This document shows positions 1 through 16,327 of a DNA stretch of 64,000 bases, piece after piece. Every line of letters begins with the position of its first letter. Position 1 is the stretch's first letter. Position numbers and translations under genes: made by a program. Source of the DNA: Tillus elongatus (lineage: Eukaryota > Arthropoda > Insecta > Coleoptera > Cleridae); assembly GCA_964006375.1 (NCBI GenBank), contig OZ023268.1:83215835-83279834 (forward strand). The letters run 5' to 3'. The notes beneath the pieces were generated by a model. That model did not search any database, was not told where the DNA came from, and saw nothing but the letters and a program-made list of their open reading frames with translations.

Positions 1-212
1 AGATTAAGAAAATTAAGTTTATACATACTTATAGCAATTAAAATGTGAAAAATGTATTCCTATGATTTGTCGCAGAATTAATTTTTGAGCGACATCGGCA
101 TACCAAAGTTGAAATATCTCGAAAATGGTGTGTCTGAAAGATTTAAATCAAATATAAATTTTTTGCTTACAATTGATAAGGGCTGTAATGTAGCTATACG
201 GTAGGTCGATAT

Positions 213-572
<360 letters not shown>

Positions 573-1925
573 ATTTATTTTGTTAATATTGCAAAAACAC
601 AAGAAACAATAGATATAAAATATGTGCTGCTCAACTTGTGTTTAACATAAATCTTGCAAGAACAAACGCATTAGCCCTATAATAGCCAATCACTTATATA
701 ACAATATAACCTTCTTGTAAACTCAAATGTCATATTAAATCTATATACAAAAGATACAATGTATTGTTTGATCGCATCCTATAAAAGATACACTGCACAA
801 ATCCGGCATATTAATCTGTATATCAGTAGTATAAATGAAGGAGAACCGAAGCTTTATGGATAGACGCTCAGCAGCGTCGTCGGGATGAGATTAAACGGGC
901 TGTAATTAATGTAAAATCTTCACAGAGAGAATATATAGTTGAATTAAAACACACACAAGCACACCCACCCACACATAAAGCATATTCAGGTTCTCATTAT
1001 GTATCCACATACACACAGCTAACTGCACATCACGGTACTCAATCTCAGTAGGCTTACACTGGAATCCTGTCTTCTCTTTAAACAAATGAATATCACGCCC
1101 ATCTTCATGGCTTACCCTTACCAGACCAACAGGGATATAAACCGAGGAAATGAAACGGATTTAGAAACATCAGAAAAGTAATTAAAAGGGATCGAATCTA
1201 GGACAATCTGCTCACTTCTTTTAATCTAGCTTTGTTGATGTAACTTTAACGTTTCCTCATATGCAAATACCTAAAAGCACACTGAATCCTTATGGGCCTA
1301 AAGAAAATAAAGCTCTCACATTATCCCGCCTAAAATTTTCCGTAATTTGCGTATTAACTTTATTTACTCCATACAGAGCATGCAATTATTGATTAAAGTG
1401 TTAAACCTATTTGTTTAACAAAGGGCTATCGCTTCGAGTGGCTTAAAAATACGTTCAGTCGTAATTTTTCAATAGATCATTATTATAATAGACTCAACTG
1501 GAACCCCATCAAAGAGGTACATCCAGTCATGTCAGGTATCTCAGATACCACAGGAGTTCACCTCTGATGGGGGGCCGTTTCCAACGGGACGGTTCGTTTT
1601 CTAGAAATCACCGCACAATGTGGGCAGTTGCGATTATAACCTTTTTCTAAATAAACTTATAAAGGTACTTTCCAAGGCACATTTCCCCAACGTTTTCGAA
1701 AAAATTCTTAGAAACCATACCAATTGAGATGAATATCGGGATTACTCGGACACTATCTGCCCTATATTGCCTCTTCACTTGCATCCCGAGATCTCTATAC
1801 TTGATGATCTCTTCTCGTTGTATTTTCTCTGTTTGTTTTGATATTGAGAATCGCTACATTAGTCAGCGTGTAACTTGTTTGCGTGACTTATCTTCTATTA
1901 TTATAGCTTTTTTTTTAAATTTCAA
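573..1925. other. No recognisable gene
   Basis: AT-rich DNA with no coding frame I can support. It contains a short CA-rich patch (about 950-980) and one compact inverted repeat at 1503-1573. The open frame at 1729-1953 shows no family features. Confidence 0.5.
1503..1573. repeat. Small nested inverted repeat
   Basis: ACCCCATCAAAGAGGT (1503-1518) is mirrored, with one mismatch, by ACCTCTGATGGGGG (1560-1573). Between them a second hairpin, GGTATCTCAGATACC, sits at 1535-1549. Function unknown. Confidence 0.5.
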
Positions 1926-3990
1926 CAACACACCACGAGGGATTACAGCCTAAATACTATCGTACCGTGGGCGTCGACAAGGAGGAAAGAGGCAACTTGT
2001 TAATTCTGGACTTGAAGGTTTGGAGGTTCGGAGGAGAAGGAAAAACATGTGCCGGCAAGGAATTCCACAACTTGGAAGTCCTCGGGACAAAAGAGCGGGC
2101 ATAACAAGATGTTCTATGTCTGGTGACCTGGACAGTAAAAGGGTGCATTCGCTCTGTTCCCCTGGTAGATCTGCTGGGGGTAGCAGGTGGGGGAACTATG
2201 GAGGAAAGCTCCTCTGAGCAGTGCCCGTGCAGATATCTATAAAAGAGAGAGAGAAAGGTTACCAACGGCACGTCGGTGGGCAAGGGATGGCACCCTTTGG
2301 GTGAGGGTAGGGTCACCTATGAGACGTATAGCTCTCTTTTGAATGGTGTCCAGGATAGCGAGTGTAGAAGCGGCAGCTGCACCACAGATGCGGGAGCAGT
2401 ATTCGAGGTTTGGCCTTATTTGTGAAGTATATAAGGTATACAGATTAGCTGGTGAAAAGTATTTGCGAGCCCGGAAGAGGAAACCTAATTTCTTAGCAGC
2501 CGCTTCTGCAATTAATGTGACATGTTGGTGCCAATTAAGATTTTGATCCACAGAAATGCCAACAAGAGAAAATGACTCATTACTTTGAATAACTTGGTTG
2601 TTCATTGTGATGGGTCTAGGGCTGGTGTATCTCTTATGAGAAAGAAAGCAATACTGAGATTTGGTGGGGTTGAAATGTACAAGATTTCTACTTCCCCAGT
2701 CTAATATTTTTTGGAGATCCACGGAGACATAACCCTCCATGAGTCTGCGATCCTCATCTAATTGGGCTAAAGAGACATGCTTAGAATATTGTATATTTGA
2801 GTTGAGGGTGCTGTCGTCCGCGTAACTGCGAACTGGGTTGGATGTGCTAGAGAGGAGGTCATTGATGTGGAGAAGAAACAAAGTAGGGGCTAAAGCTGAA
2901 CCTTGGGGAACTCCTGCATTAATTGGATGCAGTTTAGAGAAATGGCCATCCACAATAACAGAAATGCTCCTGTTGGAAAGGAAATTTGCTGTCCAGGTAC
3001 AAAGTTTTGGTGGTAGGCCATAGACCGGAAATTTATTAAGCAGCGCTGCGTGCCAGACCTGGTCGAATGCTTTGGATATGTCTAGAGCAACAATCTGGGA
3101 TTCACCGTGTAGTTCCATAGACTTGTTCCAAGAATGGGTGACAAAGGAAAGGAGGTCGGCAGTCGATCTGCGCTGACGGAATCCATACTGCCTATCGTGG
3201 CTTAGACTGTGTCTTTCAAGAAATTTTAGTAATTCGGTGTTTATATACTTTTCCATCACTTTAGAGACGACTGAAAGGAGAGAAATAGGCCTGTAGTTGC
3301 TAGGAAGCGCTTTGGATCGTTTCTTGGGGATGGGTTGTATTCGAGCAGTTTTCCAGTTACTAGGGAATATGCCTTTATTGTAAGATATCTGAAACAGACG
3401 AGTCAGGACAGGAGCAAGTTCTGGTGCGCATTTTTTGAGAACAATTGCTGGGATCTCGTCAAGGCCAGAGGCTTTCCTGGTATTAAGAGAAGAGAGCATC
3501 TTTCGTACCTTTTTAGGTTTGAAAATGGTATCCGTCATTTTATGCGCGACATTGGGGACTCTTGGTGGTTGAACATTTGGAGGTGGGTTGAGAGTAAAAT
3601 TGCCGGCGAACAACGAAGCTAAAAGTTCAGCCTTGCCCAAGGCGGTAGAAACAATTTCATCCCCGGAGACAAGAGGTGGGAACGTGCTTTTGCAGAAATT
3701 ATTCCCAATAGATTTAGCAAGAGTTCAGAAGGGTTTGCCGCCGTTGTAGCTTAAGAGGACTTTGTTTTTAATGTGGTTATTAAACGAGTTTTTTTCCTCA
3801 GAAAGAATGCGGACATAGCGGTTTCTTGAGTCGTTAAGTGCTTGACGATTTTCTTGACTGGGATTGTGTAGAAGCGTTTTGTGACCTTTGACCTTTTTAA
3901 GTCTGGGCTTGTCACAGGATTTAGAGAACCAGAGCTTGTAACGAAACTCCCGTTTCGTTTCAAAAAACGTTTTTCTCCGTAAAACAAACT
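1926..3990 (-). pseudogene. 5'-truncated jockey/CR1-like LINE, copy 1
   Basis: A non-LTR retrotransposon pol read on the minus strand. A 467-residue frame (3640 to 2237) carries a reverse transcriptase domain: KASGLDEIP, the NYRPISLLSV block, the LDISKAFDQVWH block with catalytic Asp, GVPQGSALAPTLF, and the YADDS catalytic box. The conserved tail (YRYLHGHCSEELSSI...SFVPRTSKLWNSLP) continues in another frame at 2316-1957, so a frameshift separates core and tail. Upstream, 3960-3725 encodes the region between endonuclease and RT, again frameshifted. The endonuclease is absent, so the copy is 5'-truncated near 3990. The 3' end is a TTGTTGAAAT motif followed by an A-rich tail (T-rich on the plus strand near 1908-1925). 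A second copy lies at 27022-28169. The jockey versus CR1 assignment is inferred from motifs only. Confidence 0.85.
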
Positions 3991-5107
3991 CTGACAATTT
4001 TAATAAGTAATATTTTTGACTTAATAACATTTTGAAGACACCTGGATATAAAGAAAAAGCTTTATAAAATATATTCTCAATAGGAAAAAGGTAAATAACA
4101 CAAACATCGGAATGGTATCGCTTTGATAACGCGACCTGAAAATCTGTAAATTTGCAAATTTTCGATCGTAAAATTTTAACCGACACAATAAGATAAATAA
4201 AGAAGCCCAAGCATCCAAAATAAAGAAGGAAAAATATTTGGTACCATATAAGTCTATCCGCTGACCGAGAGAATTAAGGAAAAATCCGAATTCAAGTAAA
4301 TACCTGTCCTTATTTTGCCCTTTCGAAGTCGGTTTAACTAAGCACCGTTTACCGCCGGAATAGGCCTAGTAAAATTCGTAATAGAGAGAGACTATCCTAG
4401 AGAAAAGAGACGATGCATATTTTTAAGTAAATTTTTTATAAATTTTTGATCCTTATATAGTTGTCCTAAAATTCCTTAACTAACTGAATTAATTTCACTT
4501 ATCATTTTGTCTTCGTATCTGTCCGTAATCTGTATATACAGGATCCCCGTCATTTAAGAATTTATTAAAAAACTTGACACAGTTTTGTCGCTCCTTTCTG
4601 TTATTTTGTTTCTCTAATTTGTTCATACACTCATAGAATAACCGAGAGCGTTTATAAAACTTAAATTGCACCTCAGTTTTAGTTGTATTCTGTGATCTGA
4701 TGTAATAATAAATAACGTATTGTGTCACCGGGGGGACTCCAGCCTTCAGGTTAAAGTACACTAATACAAGCGCGCTATGTGGCCATATCTGTGGAAGTAA
4801 CTTTGGAGGTCTACAAATATTCTCTGATCTTTCACTACCCACTGGTTCCCAGGTGTGGCCCGAGTACTGATATCGGTATCTATTTCTTGTATTAACCTAG
4901 TAAAACTTTCCCTATAGATCGGGGACCGAATCAGGTCGAAAGAAGGGTAATACCGCGATTAGATTTTACTGAAAATGTCGGTTTGGGCTAAATTGAGACA
5001 AAATCCGATACTTCTTTCTTTTCTGTTTTTAAACATCTTGTATACCAATATGCCCTGATGAGAACCACACTTTAATTAACCTATATACCATTTTCATTAT
5101 TATTGTT

Positions 5108-5115
<8 letters not shown>
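3991..5115. other. No recognisable gene
   Basis: AT-rich intergenic or decayed repeat DNA. A 115-residue open frame on the minus strand (4842-4495) has no motif I recognise and no coding support beyond being open. Confidence 0.5.

Positions 5116-5174
<59 letters not shown>
5116..5174. repeat. (TA)n microsatellite
   Basis: About 59 bp of uninterrupted TA dinucleotides. Confidence 0.97.
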
Positions 5175-5178
<4 letters not shown>

Positions 5179-5719
5179 AAGTGTCTTTAAAATAAACCAA
5201 TATTTATTTTAAACTGAACACACAACTTTTTTTAACAAACTTCCCTGATACAGCCTAGGACCTTTCAATGTCAAATCAAGGTCAACTTCATATTTTCCAT
5301 GAAATTCAAGCAGTGGTTGATCATGTAAAGGTGAAATATTAAATTATTTTGTAATTAAGCAATCGACATCAAATTTGCAGCAGAGGTAGCTGTTAACAAC
5401 CTGATAGTCTGGATTAATTGTCAGATCGCTTCAAAAAAAGGAAAGAAATAGTGAGTTGATTGGAGAAACTGACACTTTATTGTTAAAAATCGAGTAATAT
5501 ATCGTTTCAGAAGTTTATGGGTACATGAATTTGTGGTCAGGCCAAGGACCTTAGAATCATTTCACGAGAATGTCTTTCCGAAGAGAGTAAATTATGACAA
5601 CTATGTGAAAGTTATGACTCAAATTTCAGCACTATTTTAAACACACATTATGTATATATTGTATTAAAATTGATTAATTCTTACAGGGTGTTCGTATTTT
5701 TCTTGAAAGTCACTATATA

Positions 5720-6038
5720 AATCAGTTATCCAGCCAGTTTGGACTTACGGAATAGAACTTGAGGATGTTCCAGTAAATCCAACATAGAGATAATAAAACG
5801 TTTCCAATCCAAAATGTTAAGAAAAGCAGCAATGCTTCATCGTAAACCAATCAACCAACCAACCCAATCACACTTTGCATTCAGATTTCCATGGTCCCAG
5901 GATGAGAAATCGCTACGATGTCTACAAAATATCACGCAAATCTGGATGTTTATCAAAAGCGCACATCTAGGACCCTCACAAAAAAATCCCGCCCAAAGAA
6001 GACTAAATAAAAAATGGCAAAAAAACAAAGTGAGCTCA
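5720..6038 (+). pseudogene. Jockey-type LINE RT C-terminal remnant
   Basis: Plus-strand conceptual translation gives IQPVWTYGIEL, then FQSKMLR, then TLHSDFHGP, the order seen at the C-terminal end of jockey-type reverse transcriptases. The pieces lie in different frames with internal stops, so this is a dead fragment. No RT core or 3' tail is visible around it. Confidence 0.55.
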
Positions 6039-6077
6039 TAGCAGGTCCATTACCTACATAGACAAGGCTTAGGCGAC

Positions 6078-6474
6078 AAAAATTTCAATTTTTTTTCGCT
6101 TAAACGTCGTAAAAGTGTCACAACATATAGAAAACATGATTTGGGAACGAATTTTTTTTGTCTGTATGTCTCTATTTGTAGCCACCGCAACTTCAGAACT
6201 AATTGAGATATCGTCTTCAAATTTGGTACACAGTTAGCAACCGACAAACGAACGGTTCGGATTGTTTTTGGGCGAAATCGCTCTAGGGGGTAAAGGATGA
6301 ATCGGGGATTATCTGGTGAAAATTGACATTCTTTCGTTTAAACTCGAGCAATATAACGTTTTAGGCTTTGTTTATTAGAAAACTTCCAAAATTTCGATTT
6401 TTTTTTGCTTATACGGCGTAAAAAGTCTCACAATATATAGAAAACCTGATTCTGGAACGAATTTTTTTTATCTG

Positions 6475-6476
<2 letters not shown>
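6078..6476 (-). repeat. GACA-type interspersed repeat, duplicated block
   Basis: Two direct ~88-bp blocks (about 6081-6168 and 6389-6476) share the TTTTTTTTCGCTTAAAC-like start, the CACAA(C/T)ATATAGAAAAC core and the GGAACGAATTTTTTTT end. The same family occurs in the opposite orientation at 35480-35770, next to a GACA/GACC run. The segment 6175-6345 between the blocks also matches that copy in reverse complement. Family identity unknown. Confidence 0.6.

Positions 6477-6535
<59 letters not shown>
6477..6535. repeat. (TA)n microsatellite, left of element A
   Basis: 59 bp of TA that stop exactly where the terminal inverted repeat of the DD41D transposon at 6536 begins. Confidence 0.97.
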
Positions 6536-8703
<2,168 letters not shown>

Positions 8704-9125
8704 TGTCCCAATAGTGTGTAATTCCTCTATATATCCCTTACCCTAAGAGATAGCCAAAAAAACTTTCAAGAAATTTTTTTTACGATTATCTAAGCTATAT
8801 CGAGAAAATATATTCAGCTTTGTGGAACTTCCGGTTGCACCGGAAGTAGCTATCAACTTCGTTATTTTAAATAGAATGCTATACTTTTTATTGCATTTTT
8901 GGATATAAATTAAGAAATAAGTGTGACTTTGTGTAGCATTCCCTATAGCTACCTTTGATATTTGTGAAAATATTACGACTTTCTTTTTTTTTTAGCTCTG
9001 ATTTATATGTTACTTCAAACGTATGCTGTGGCCTGAGCTTTGAGTTTCCCAGCCTCAAATTCAAAATATCAATAGACGACATTCAATTCTTTAAAATAGT
9101 TAAAGAATAATTTATTATTATTGTC

Positions 9126-10049
9126 CAGGGTGTATTTCTTTTGGGTTACAACATACCTAACTTTGAAGTGGCATAACTTGTTATTTTCAAATAGAACATC
9201 CTATATTTTATGGATCGGTCAGGTAGGTCATTCAATTCTGCATCCATCTAGTAGGTTTCCCTATATCTATAGTTAATAGTTTCCGAGTTATAGTGGTTTG
9301 TTTTACTTTCGCTTGTAAAAACTTTATTCTGTCAGATACCGGAGGCACAGAGAACGTAACAACTGATATTTATTGTGAGATGACAGATAAACGTCACTAA
9401 AATTTCGTTTGTTCTAATGTACCGTCTTTTTTAGATTAATTTTTTATGCTAATGACTGTGGTTTATTATTATTATTATTATAGTTAAGTAATATATAATA
9501 ACAACTGTATTCTGTCATATACCGGAGGCACAGAGAACGTAACAACTGATATTTATTGTGAGAAGACAGATAAACGTCACTAAAATTTCAAATAGTTCTA
9601 ATGTATCGTCTTTTTTAGATTATTTTGTTATGCTAATGAATGTGGTTTATTATTATTATTATAATTATTATAGTTATGTTATATATAATAATAATAATAA
9701 TAATAAACTACATTCATTATCATAAAAAAATAAATTAAAAAGACGATACATTAGAACTATTCGAAATTTAAGTGACGTTTATCTGTCATCTCACAATAAA
9801 TATAAGTTGTTACGTTCTTTGTGCCTCCTGTATCTGACAGAATATAGTTTTTACAAGCGAAAGTAAAACAAACCACTTTAACTCGAAAACTATCAACTAT
9901 AGATAGAGGGAAACTCATATTACATCGATGCAAAATTGAATGACCTACCTGACCAATCCATAAAATATAGGGTGTACCATTTGAAAATAACAAGTTATGC
10001 CACTTTAAAGTTACGTATGTTGTAACCCAAAACAAATACACCCTGTACA
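9126..10049. mobile_element. Foldback MITE nested in element B
   Basis: CCAGGGTGTATTT at the left end is mirrored by AAATACACCCTG at the right. The arms of roughly 330-450 bp cover almost the whole element, so it is close to a perfect palindrome around (AAT)n-rich DNA near 9680-9710. A ~170-bp block of the left arm, starting ATACCGGAGGCACAGAGAACG, is tandemly duplicated (about 9338 and 9517). No coding frame. Probably a Tc1/mariner-related MITE. Confidence 0.7.
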
Positions 10050-10299
10050 ATGATAATAAATTATTCTTTAATTATTACAAAGAATTGAATGTCGTCTATT
10101 GATATTTTGATATCAATAAATAATTTATCTGTTTATTATAATATTACGTCTCCTCTGACTTTTAGTGGAACTGATTTTTTTCTTCATTAAATACCTGTAA
10201 CTTTTTTTAAATTTTAACTTAGAGATCTTAATTTTCGTACATAGTTAACTTTTAGAAAATTTTTCGTAAAACGAAAAATTCACTAATGAGGAGATCTGT

Positions 10300-10300
<1 letters not shown>

Positions 10301-10370
<70 letters not shown>
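10301..10370. repeat. (TA)n microsatellite
   Basis: 70 bp of TA inside the insert in the right arm of element B. Just upstream, GATTTTT-type palindromic ends and TTCACTAATGAGGAGATC (about 10277-10294) match the reversed 3' arm of the TA-carrying element family. Confidence 0.95.
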
Positions 10371-10374
<4 letters not shown>

Positions 10375-10700
10375 AAGGCAGGGAAACTCAAAGTTCAGCC
10401 CACAGCATACGTTTTAAGTAACATATAAATCGGAGCTAAAAAAAAGAAAGTCGTAATATTTTCACAAATATCAAAGATAACTTATTTTTTAATCTATATC
10501 CAAAAATGCAACAAAAAGTATAGCATTCTCATTAAAACAACGAAGTTGATAGCTACTTCCGGTGCAACCGGAAGTTCCACAAAGCTGAATATATTCTCTC
10601 GATATAGCTTACGTAATCACAAGAAAATTTTGTTGAAAGTTTTTTCGGCTAGCTCTAAGGGTAAGGGATGTATAGAGGAATTACACACTATTGGGACACG

Positions 10701-10990
<290 letters not shown>

Positions 10991-11699
10991 CACTGCAAAC
11001 TATTAGTGTATTTTCTTACTTAAAAACTGAAAATTCATTAATAAGATTGCCCAAATACTGATTACTTTGTATGCAAATAAAACATTTTAACTTTAGAGGT
11101 TTTTTCTCTCTCTCTACATATTTCATTCCTAACAACTTACACACCAAATTCTCTCTGGAGTGCAGTGGGAATTTAAATTATGTGGTGGTGCAATTAAAAA
11201 GAGAAATTGTAGCTTCCGTGAGCTACTTTTCATTTGAGTTTATCAACGACGGTGAGGAATTTATGGCTGAAGTGTGAAAAAATCGTGTCTCAGTTAATAT
11301 ATCTGTGTTTGCATTCGTGAAATTTATATGACGTAAAAATACATTTTTAGGAAAACAAGAAAAATTAACTACTGACTTAGCAAAATAGTTGTGCAATACA
11401 TTACATTAATATTTATACAGGCGTAACTAGGGTCCAACATTGATGAGAAAAGTTACAATGTTTTATTAGATTTGTGCAAAAAAAAAGATAACATTAAAAT
11501 TATTTGTACGCTAAAATTGAATCATGAACTGTTTTTAGCTTATGTTCTATATTCAAGCGAGAAACCATGTTTGAATTGTGGGTTTCTGTAAAAATAGAGA
11601 ACAGATGCACAAAATTGTGAGGTAAGAAAAGAAAGTGTGGACGCAGCAAGTGTATTATTGTAGTAAATTGTCGCAGAAATGCTTTACGCAAATAGGTAT

Positions 11700-11705
<6 letters not shown>
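10991..11705. other. No gene; short TA-element fragment
   Basis: No coding support. At about 11637-11668, GGACGCAGCAAGTGTATTA matches the 5' terminus of the TA-carrying element family for about 30 bp only. Confidence 0.5.

Positions 11706-11791
<86 letters not shown>
11706..11791. repeat. (TA)n left of DD41D element 2
   Basis: About 86 bp of TA ending directly at the CAGGGTGATTCAT terminus of the next transposon. Confidence 0.97.
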
Positions 11792-11792
<1 letters not shown>

Positions 11793-11795
<3 letters not shown>

Positions 11796-14086
11796 GGTGA
11801 TTCATAAATGGTGACAAAAAATGAAAACCCATGTTCTCTGAACAATTTTAGTGAGGGTATGTCCTATAAAAAATTTTCCTATAATGCTTCATTAAAAAGA
11901 TACAGGGTGTTGAAGTTGAATTTCAAAAAATAAAATTTCTCAATTTTTTAAAAAGTAGTACATATATTTTGCTGAAACTTCGCATGTGTAGGCTGTTATG
12001 GAAGGCGCGTATTCTACCATAACAATTGAATCGGCCAATCCAGCAGTGGTGCGCGTACCCACATGTCATTGGTTATCCCTCAAGAAAAAAACGGGTACGC
12101 CAATGATATTTTTTTTATTTTTTATTTTTTGAATCTTACTTTCATTCGTGAACAAAATGACTCTCTTGATAATTTTCTGTACGACGCTTATTTGTCGAGT
12201 AAGCAATGAATCAGGTAAGTGTTTTAGAGCACAGTTCATGATTTTTAACCAGTCGTTGTTTGGTAGAAAATCGCATGATACACTTTTATGCCTCCATTGG
12301 CCTGAATACACGCACGACATCTTTTTGATATGGAAAATTTAATGTCTTGATAATTTTTTGTACGACGATTATCTTTGTTGTATTTTAGTAAGTAGTAGTC
12401 TGGTTTGCCAAAGTTGTCATTAAATGTCCCTTGACGTTTAGGTTAACAAGTTATTATTTTGAATAGGTGTAAGTGGTAAACTTTATAAAATTGCAAAATT
12501 TTCTACTCTTTTACTTCTTATAATGGAGTACACCTCAGAAGAGTATGCAGATATAATTTTTATCTACGGATATGCTAATGGAAACGCTCTAGCTGCTTGT
12601 CGGGAATATCAACGTAGGTTTTCCACTCGCCGTCAAGCAAGGGTTTTTTGTCGATCGTTTTCAAGACTTCGGCAGTACGGTATTGGGCAACGTCCTGACG
12701 CTAGAGCTAATGGTAGAAGACAACATCAACTTGAAGACGAAGAGAGAGTGGTGGATGCAGTGATGGATCAACCTTCTACAAGTACTCGGAGGATTTCCAC
12801 GCAGTTACAATATTCTCAAAGCTTTGTTTGGAGAACTTTACATCGAGAAGCCTTACATCCATATCATCGACAGAATGTTCATTGCCTTCTACCTGGAGAT
12901 AATGTGCAGCGACGAGTCTTTTGTGAATGGATGTTGGAAATGAAAAATCAAAATATCTTATTCCCTAATCTAATCTTCTGGTCTGACGAATCAACATTTA
13001 CAAGAAATGGTATTTATAAATCTTATAATGAGCATGTCTGGTCATTGGAAAATCCACATGTAACAACGACTCGCACATTTCAACATGGATTTTCCATTAA
13101 TTTATGGTGTGGTATTTTTAACGGCTCACTGTTCATGGAGGTCCTGCCACAACGTTTAAATGGATCTTCGTACTTAGCGCTCCTAGAAAACCGTGTAGAA
13201 AATATTCTAGATAATATTTCACCAGCAACAAGAGGTATAATGTGGTACTAGCATGACGGTGCACCAGCGCATCATAGTCGAAACGTTGTTACATGGCTAC
13301 ATGAACATTATAATGAAAGATGGATTGGCAGAACTGGACCAATACATTGGCCTGCAAGATCACCGGACTTAAACCCACTTGACTTCTATCTTTGGGGTGA
13401 TTTTAAGCGACTGGTCTACAGTAAACAAGTAAATACACCAGAGCAGCTACAACAACTGATAAATAATGCTTTTCTTCATATTCAAGCAACTATGAATCCT
13501 CAAGACATTAAATTTTCCATATTAAAAACATGTCGTGCGGGTATTCAGGCTAATGGAGGCATTTTTGAACATTTATTGTAATAAATAAATTACTTTAAGC
13601 CCGATAAAAGTGTATCATTGCGATTTTATACCAAACAACGACTGGTTAAAAATCATGAACTGTGCTCTAAAACACTTACCTGTTTCATTGCTTACTCGTA
13701 CAATAATCGTCGTACAGAAAATTATCAAGAGACTCATTTTGTTCACAAATGAAAGGTAAGATTCAAAAAAAAACATCATTGGCGTACCCGTTTTTTTTCT
13801 TGAGGGATAACCAATGACATGTGGGTACGCGCGCCACTGCTGAATTAGCCGATTCAATTGTTATGGTAGAATACGCGCCTTCCATAACAGCCTACACATG
13901 CGAAGTTTCAGCAAAATATATGTGCTACTTTTTAAAAAATTGGGAAATTGTATTTTTTGAAATTCAACTTCAACACACTGTATCTTTTTAATGAAGCATT
14001 ATAGGAAAAATTTTATAGAACATACCCTCTCTAAAATTGTTCAAAGAACATGGGGTTTCATTTTTGATCACCATTTATGAATCACC

Positions 14087-14089
<3 letters not shown>
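11793..14089 (+). mobile_element. DD41D Tc1/mariner transposon 2, ~490-bp TIRs
   Basis: Starts CAGGGTGATTCATAAATGG and ends with the inverted copy ending ATGAATCACCCTG. The inverted repeats extend about 490-500 bp (11793-12293 and 13603-14089), far longer than the ~30 bp typical of mariner. It encodes one near-intact transposase (12523-13581). (TA)n flanks both ends. The TIR copies differ at scattered positions, so it is somewhat older than element A. Confidence 0.9.
12523..13581 (+). pseudogene. DD41D transposase with one premature stop
   Basis: A Tc1/mariner transposase of about 352 residues. The N-terminal helix-turn-helix region is residues 1-115 (ISTQLQYSQSFVWRTLHREALHPY). The catalytic FWSDESTF box is at about residue 155. 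The frame stops at 13249-13251 (TAG) immediately before HDGAPAHH, where Gln is usual (compare QQDGAPPHY in element A), so a single C-to-T change is the likely cause. Beyond the stop the frame is open through WPARSPDLNPLDFYLWGDF to the terminal GGIFEHLL and TAA at 13581. The spacing between the second and third Asp is 41 residues. It is inactive as written unless the stop is read through. Confidence 0.88.

Positions 14090-14164
<75 letters not shown>
14090..14164. repeat. (TA)n microsatellite
   Basis: About 75 bp of TA between transposon 2 and the mariner fragment that follows. Confidence 0.97.
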
Positions 14165-15255
<1,091 letters not shown>

Positions 15256-15440
15256 CTGCCCCCCTCTTATATTCGATCGTCCCGGTCGAATTCTGACATT
15301 TCTTGGTATGGCGTAAGTTTGTGCATATGGACCACCTTCATCTTGCTCTTCGGGTTCCTTTGAATGAGATAGACAACGTCATTGATTCATTGATTGTTGT
15401 TGCCCTTACTTGGTGAAACTTGTCCATACTGCATACAGAC

Positions 15441-15840
15441 TTGGATAATACTTCTCTAGCTTCACTGTTGGTTTTTAGTGGTGAAGGACGTAGCCAGCGC
15501 GTGAGCTAACTGGAGCAAGTGGCCCTTCGAATTCTGGAAGTTCTAGGATGTTCTTCAATGCTTCTGTGACTATAGTTTCGCTGCTTGACAGCATTTTCAG
15601 ACAAAACATCATATCATAACATAGCAACAGATATTTATTTGTAGTTGTCATGATTTCGTACTAATTCAATTTTAATCTGTCTGAAAATGCTGTCAAGCAG
15701 CGAAACTATAGTCACAGAAGCATTGAAGAACATCCTAGAACTTCCAGAATTCGAAGGGCCACTTGCTCCAGTTAGCTCGCGCGCTGGCTACGTCCTTCAC
15801 CACTAAAAACCAACAGTGAAGCTAGAGAAGTATTATCCAA
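15441..15840. repeat. 162-bp inverted duplication with 75-bp loop
   Basis: Left arm 15441-15602 (TTGGATAATACTTCTC start) and right arm 15678-15840 are almost exact inverted copies, differing at one or two positions (for example GCGCGTGAGC against GCTCGCGCGC). The loop is 15603-15677. It lies in the 3' part of the gypsy element and would transcribe into a long hairpin. Confidence 0.9.
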
Positions 15841-16267
15841 CGTCATTGATCCTTTTGAACACCTTATAAGGACCTTCCCATAATTTCTGTGGTTTCGGTG
15901 ACCGTTCCTTGCGTCGTACTGGATTGTAGAACCACACACGATCTCCTTTAAAACCAGCTGAATTAGCTCGCACGTCATAACGGGTCTTCATGCGATCGCT
16001 TTCAATTCGTATATGCATTCCGACCGCAGAGTGGATGGTTTTCCTTCTCGTCAATATGTCGGAGTTTACTTCAAGCGAAGTCCTTAGGTGGTACTGGTTC
16101 TTCCGTGTCGTTGCTGTTCTGATGTTTCTACTTGCACAAATATCTCGGCGGGCCCTATTCATCCTGTCGGCATCGGCTCTGTCCCAACAAATGTGTCTAC
16201 TGACCTTTTTCTGGGTTGGCTTCACATTTACGTGGTCTTTGTACCCTTCGTCTTGTAATTCTCTCAT
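15833..16267 (-). pseudogene. Gypsy integrase C-terminal remnant
   Basis: The minus-strand frame contains ESDRMKTRYDVRANSAGF and KGDRVWFYNPVRRKERSPK, the integrase C-terminal fold that precedes the LTR in Ty3/gypsy pol. It aligns with the tail of the gypsy protein at 43970-45991. The catalytic core is absent, and the N-terminal half of the frame shows only decayed pol. It ends where the inverted duplication starts. Confidence 0.7.
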
Positions 16268-16327
16268 ACTTTCTTATCCACTTGCTTCTGGCTGAGTAAC
16301 TGGGTCGTCTCTTCCTCTCAGCTCTCT

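Noticed and set aside
4495..4842. 115-residue minus-strand frame
   Set aside because: No motif, no splice or start context and unremarkable composition; not enough to call a gene.
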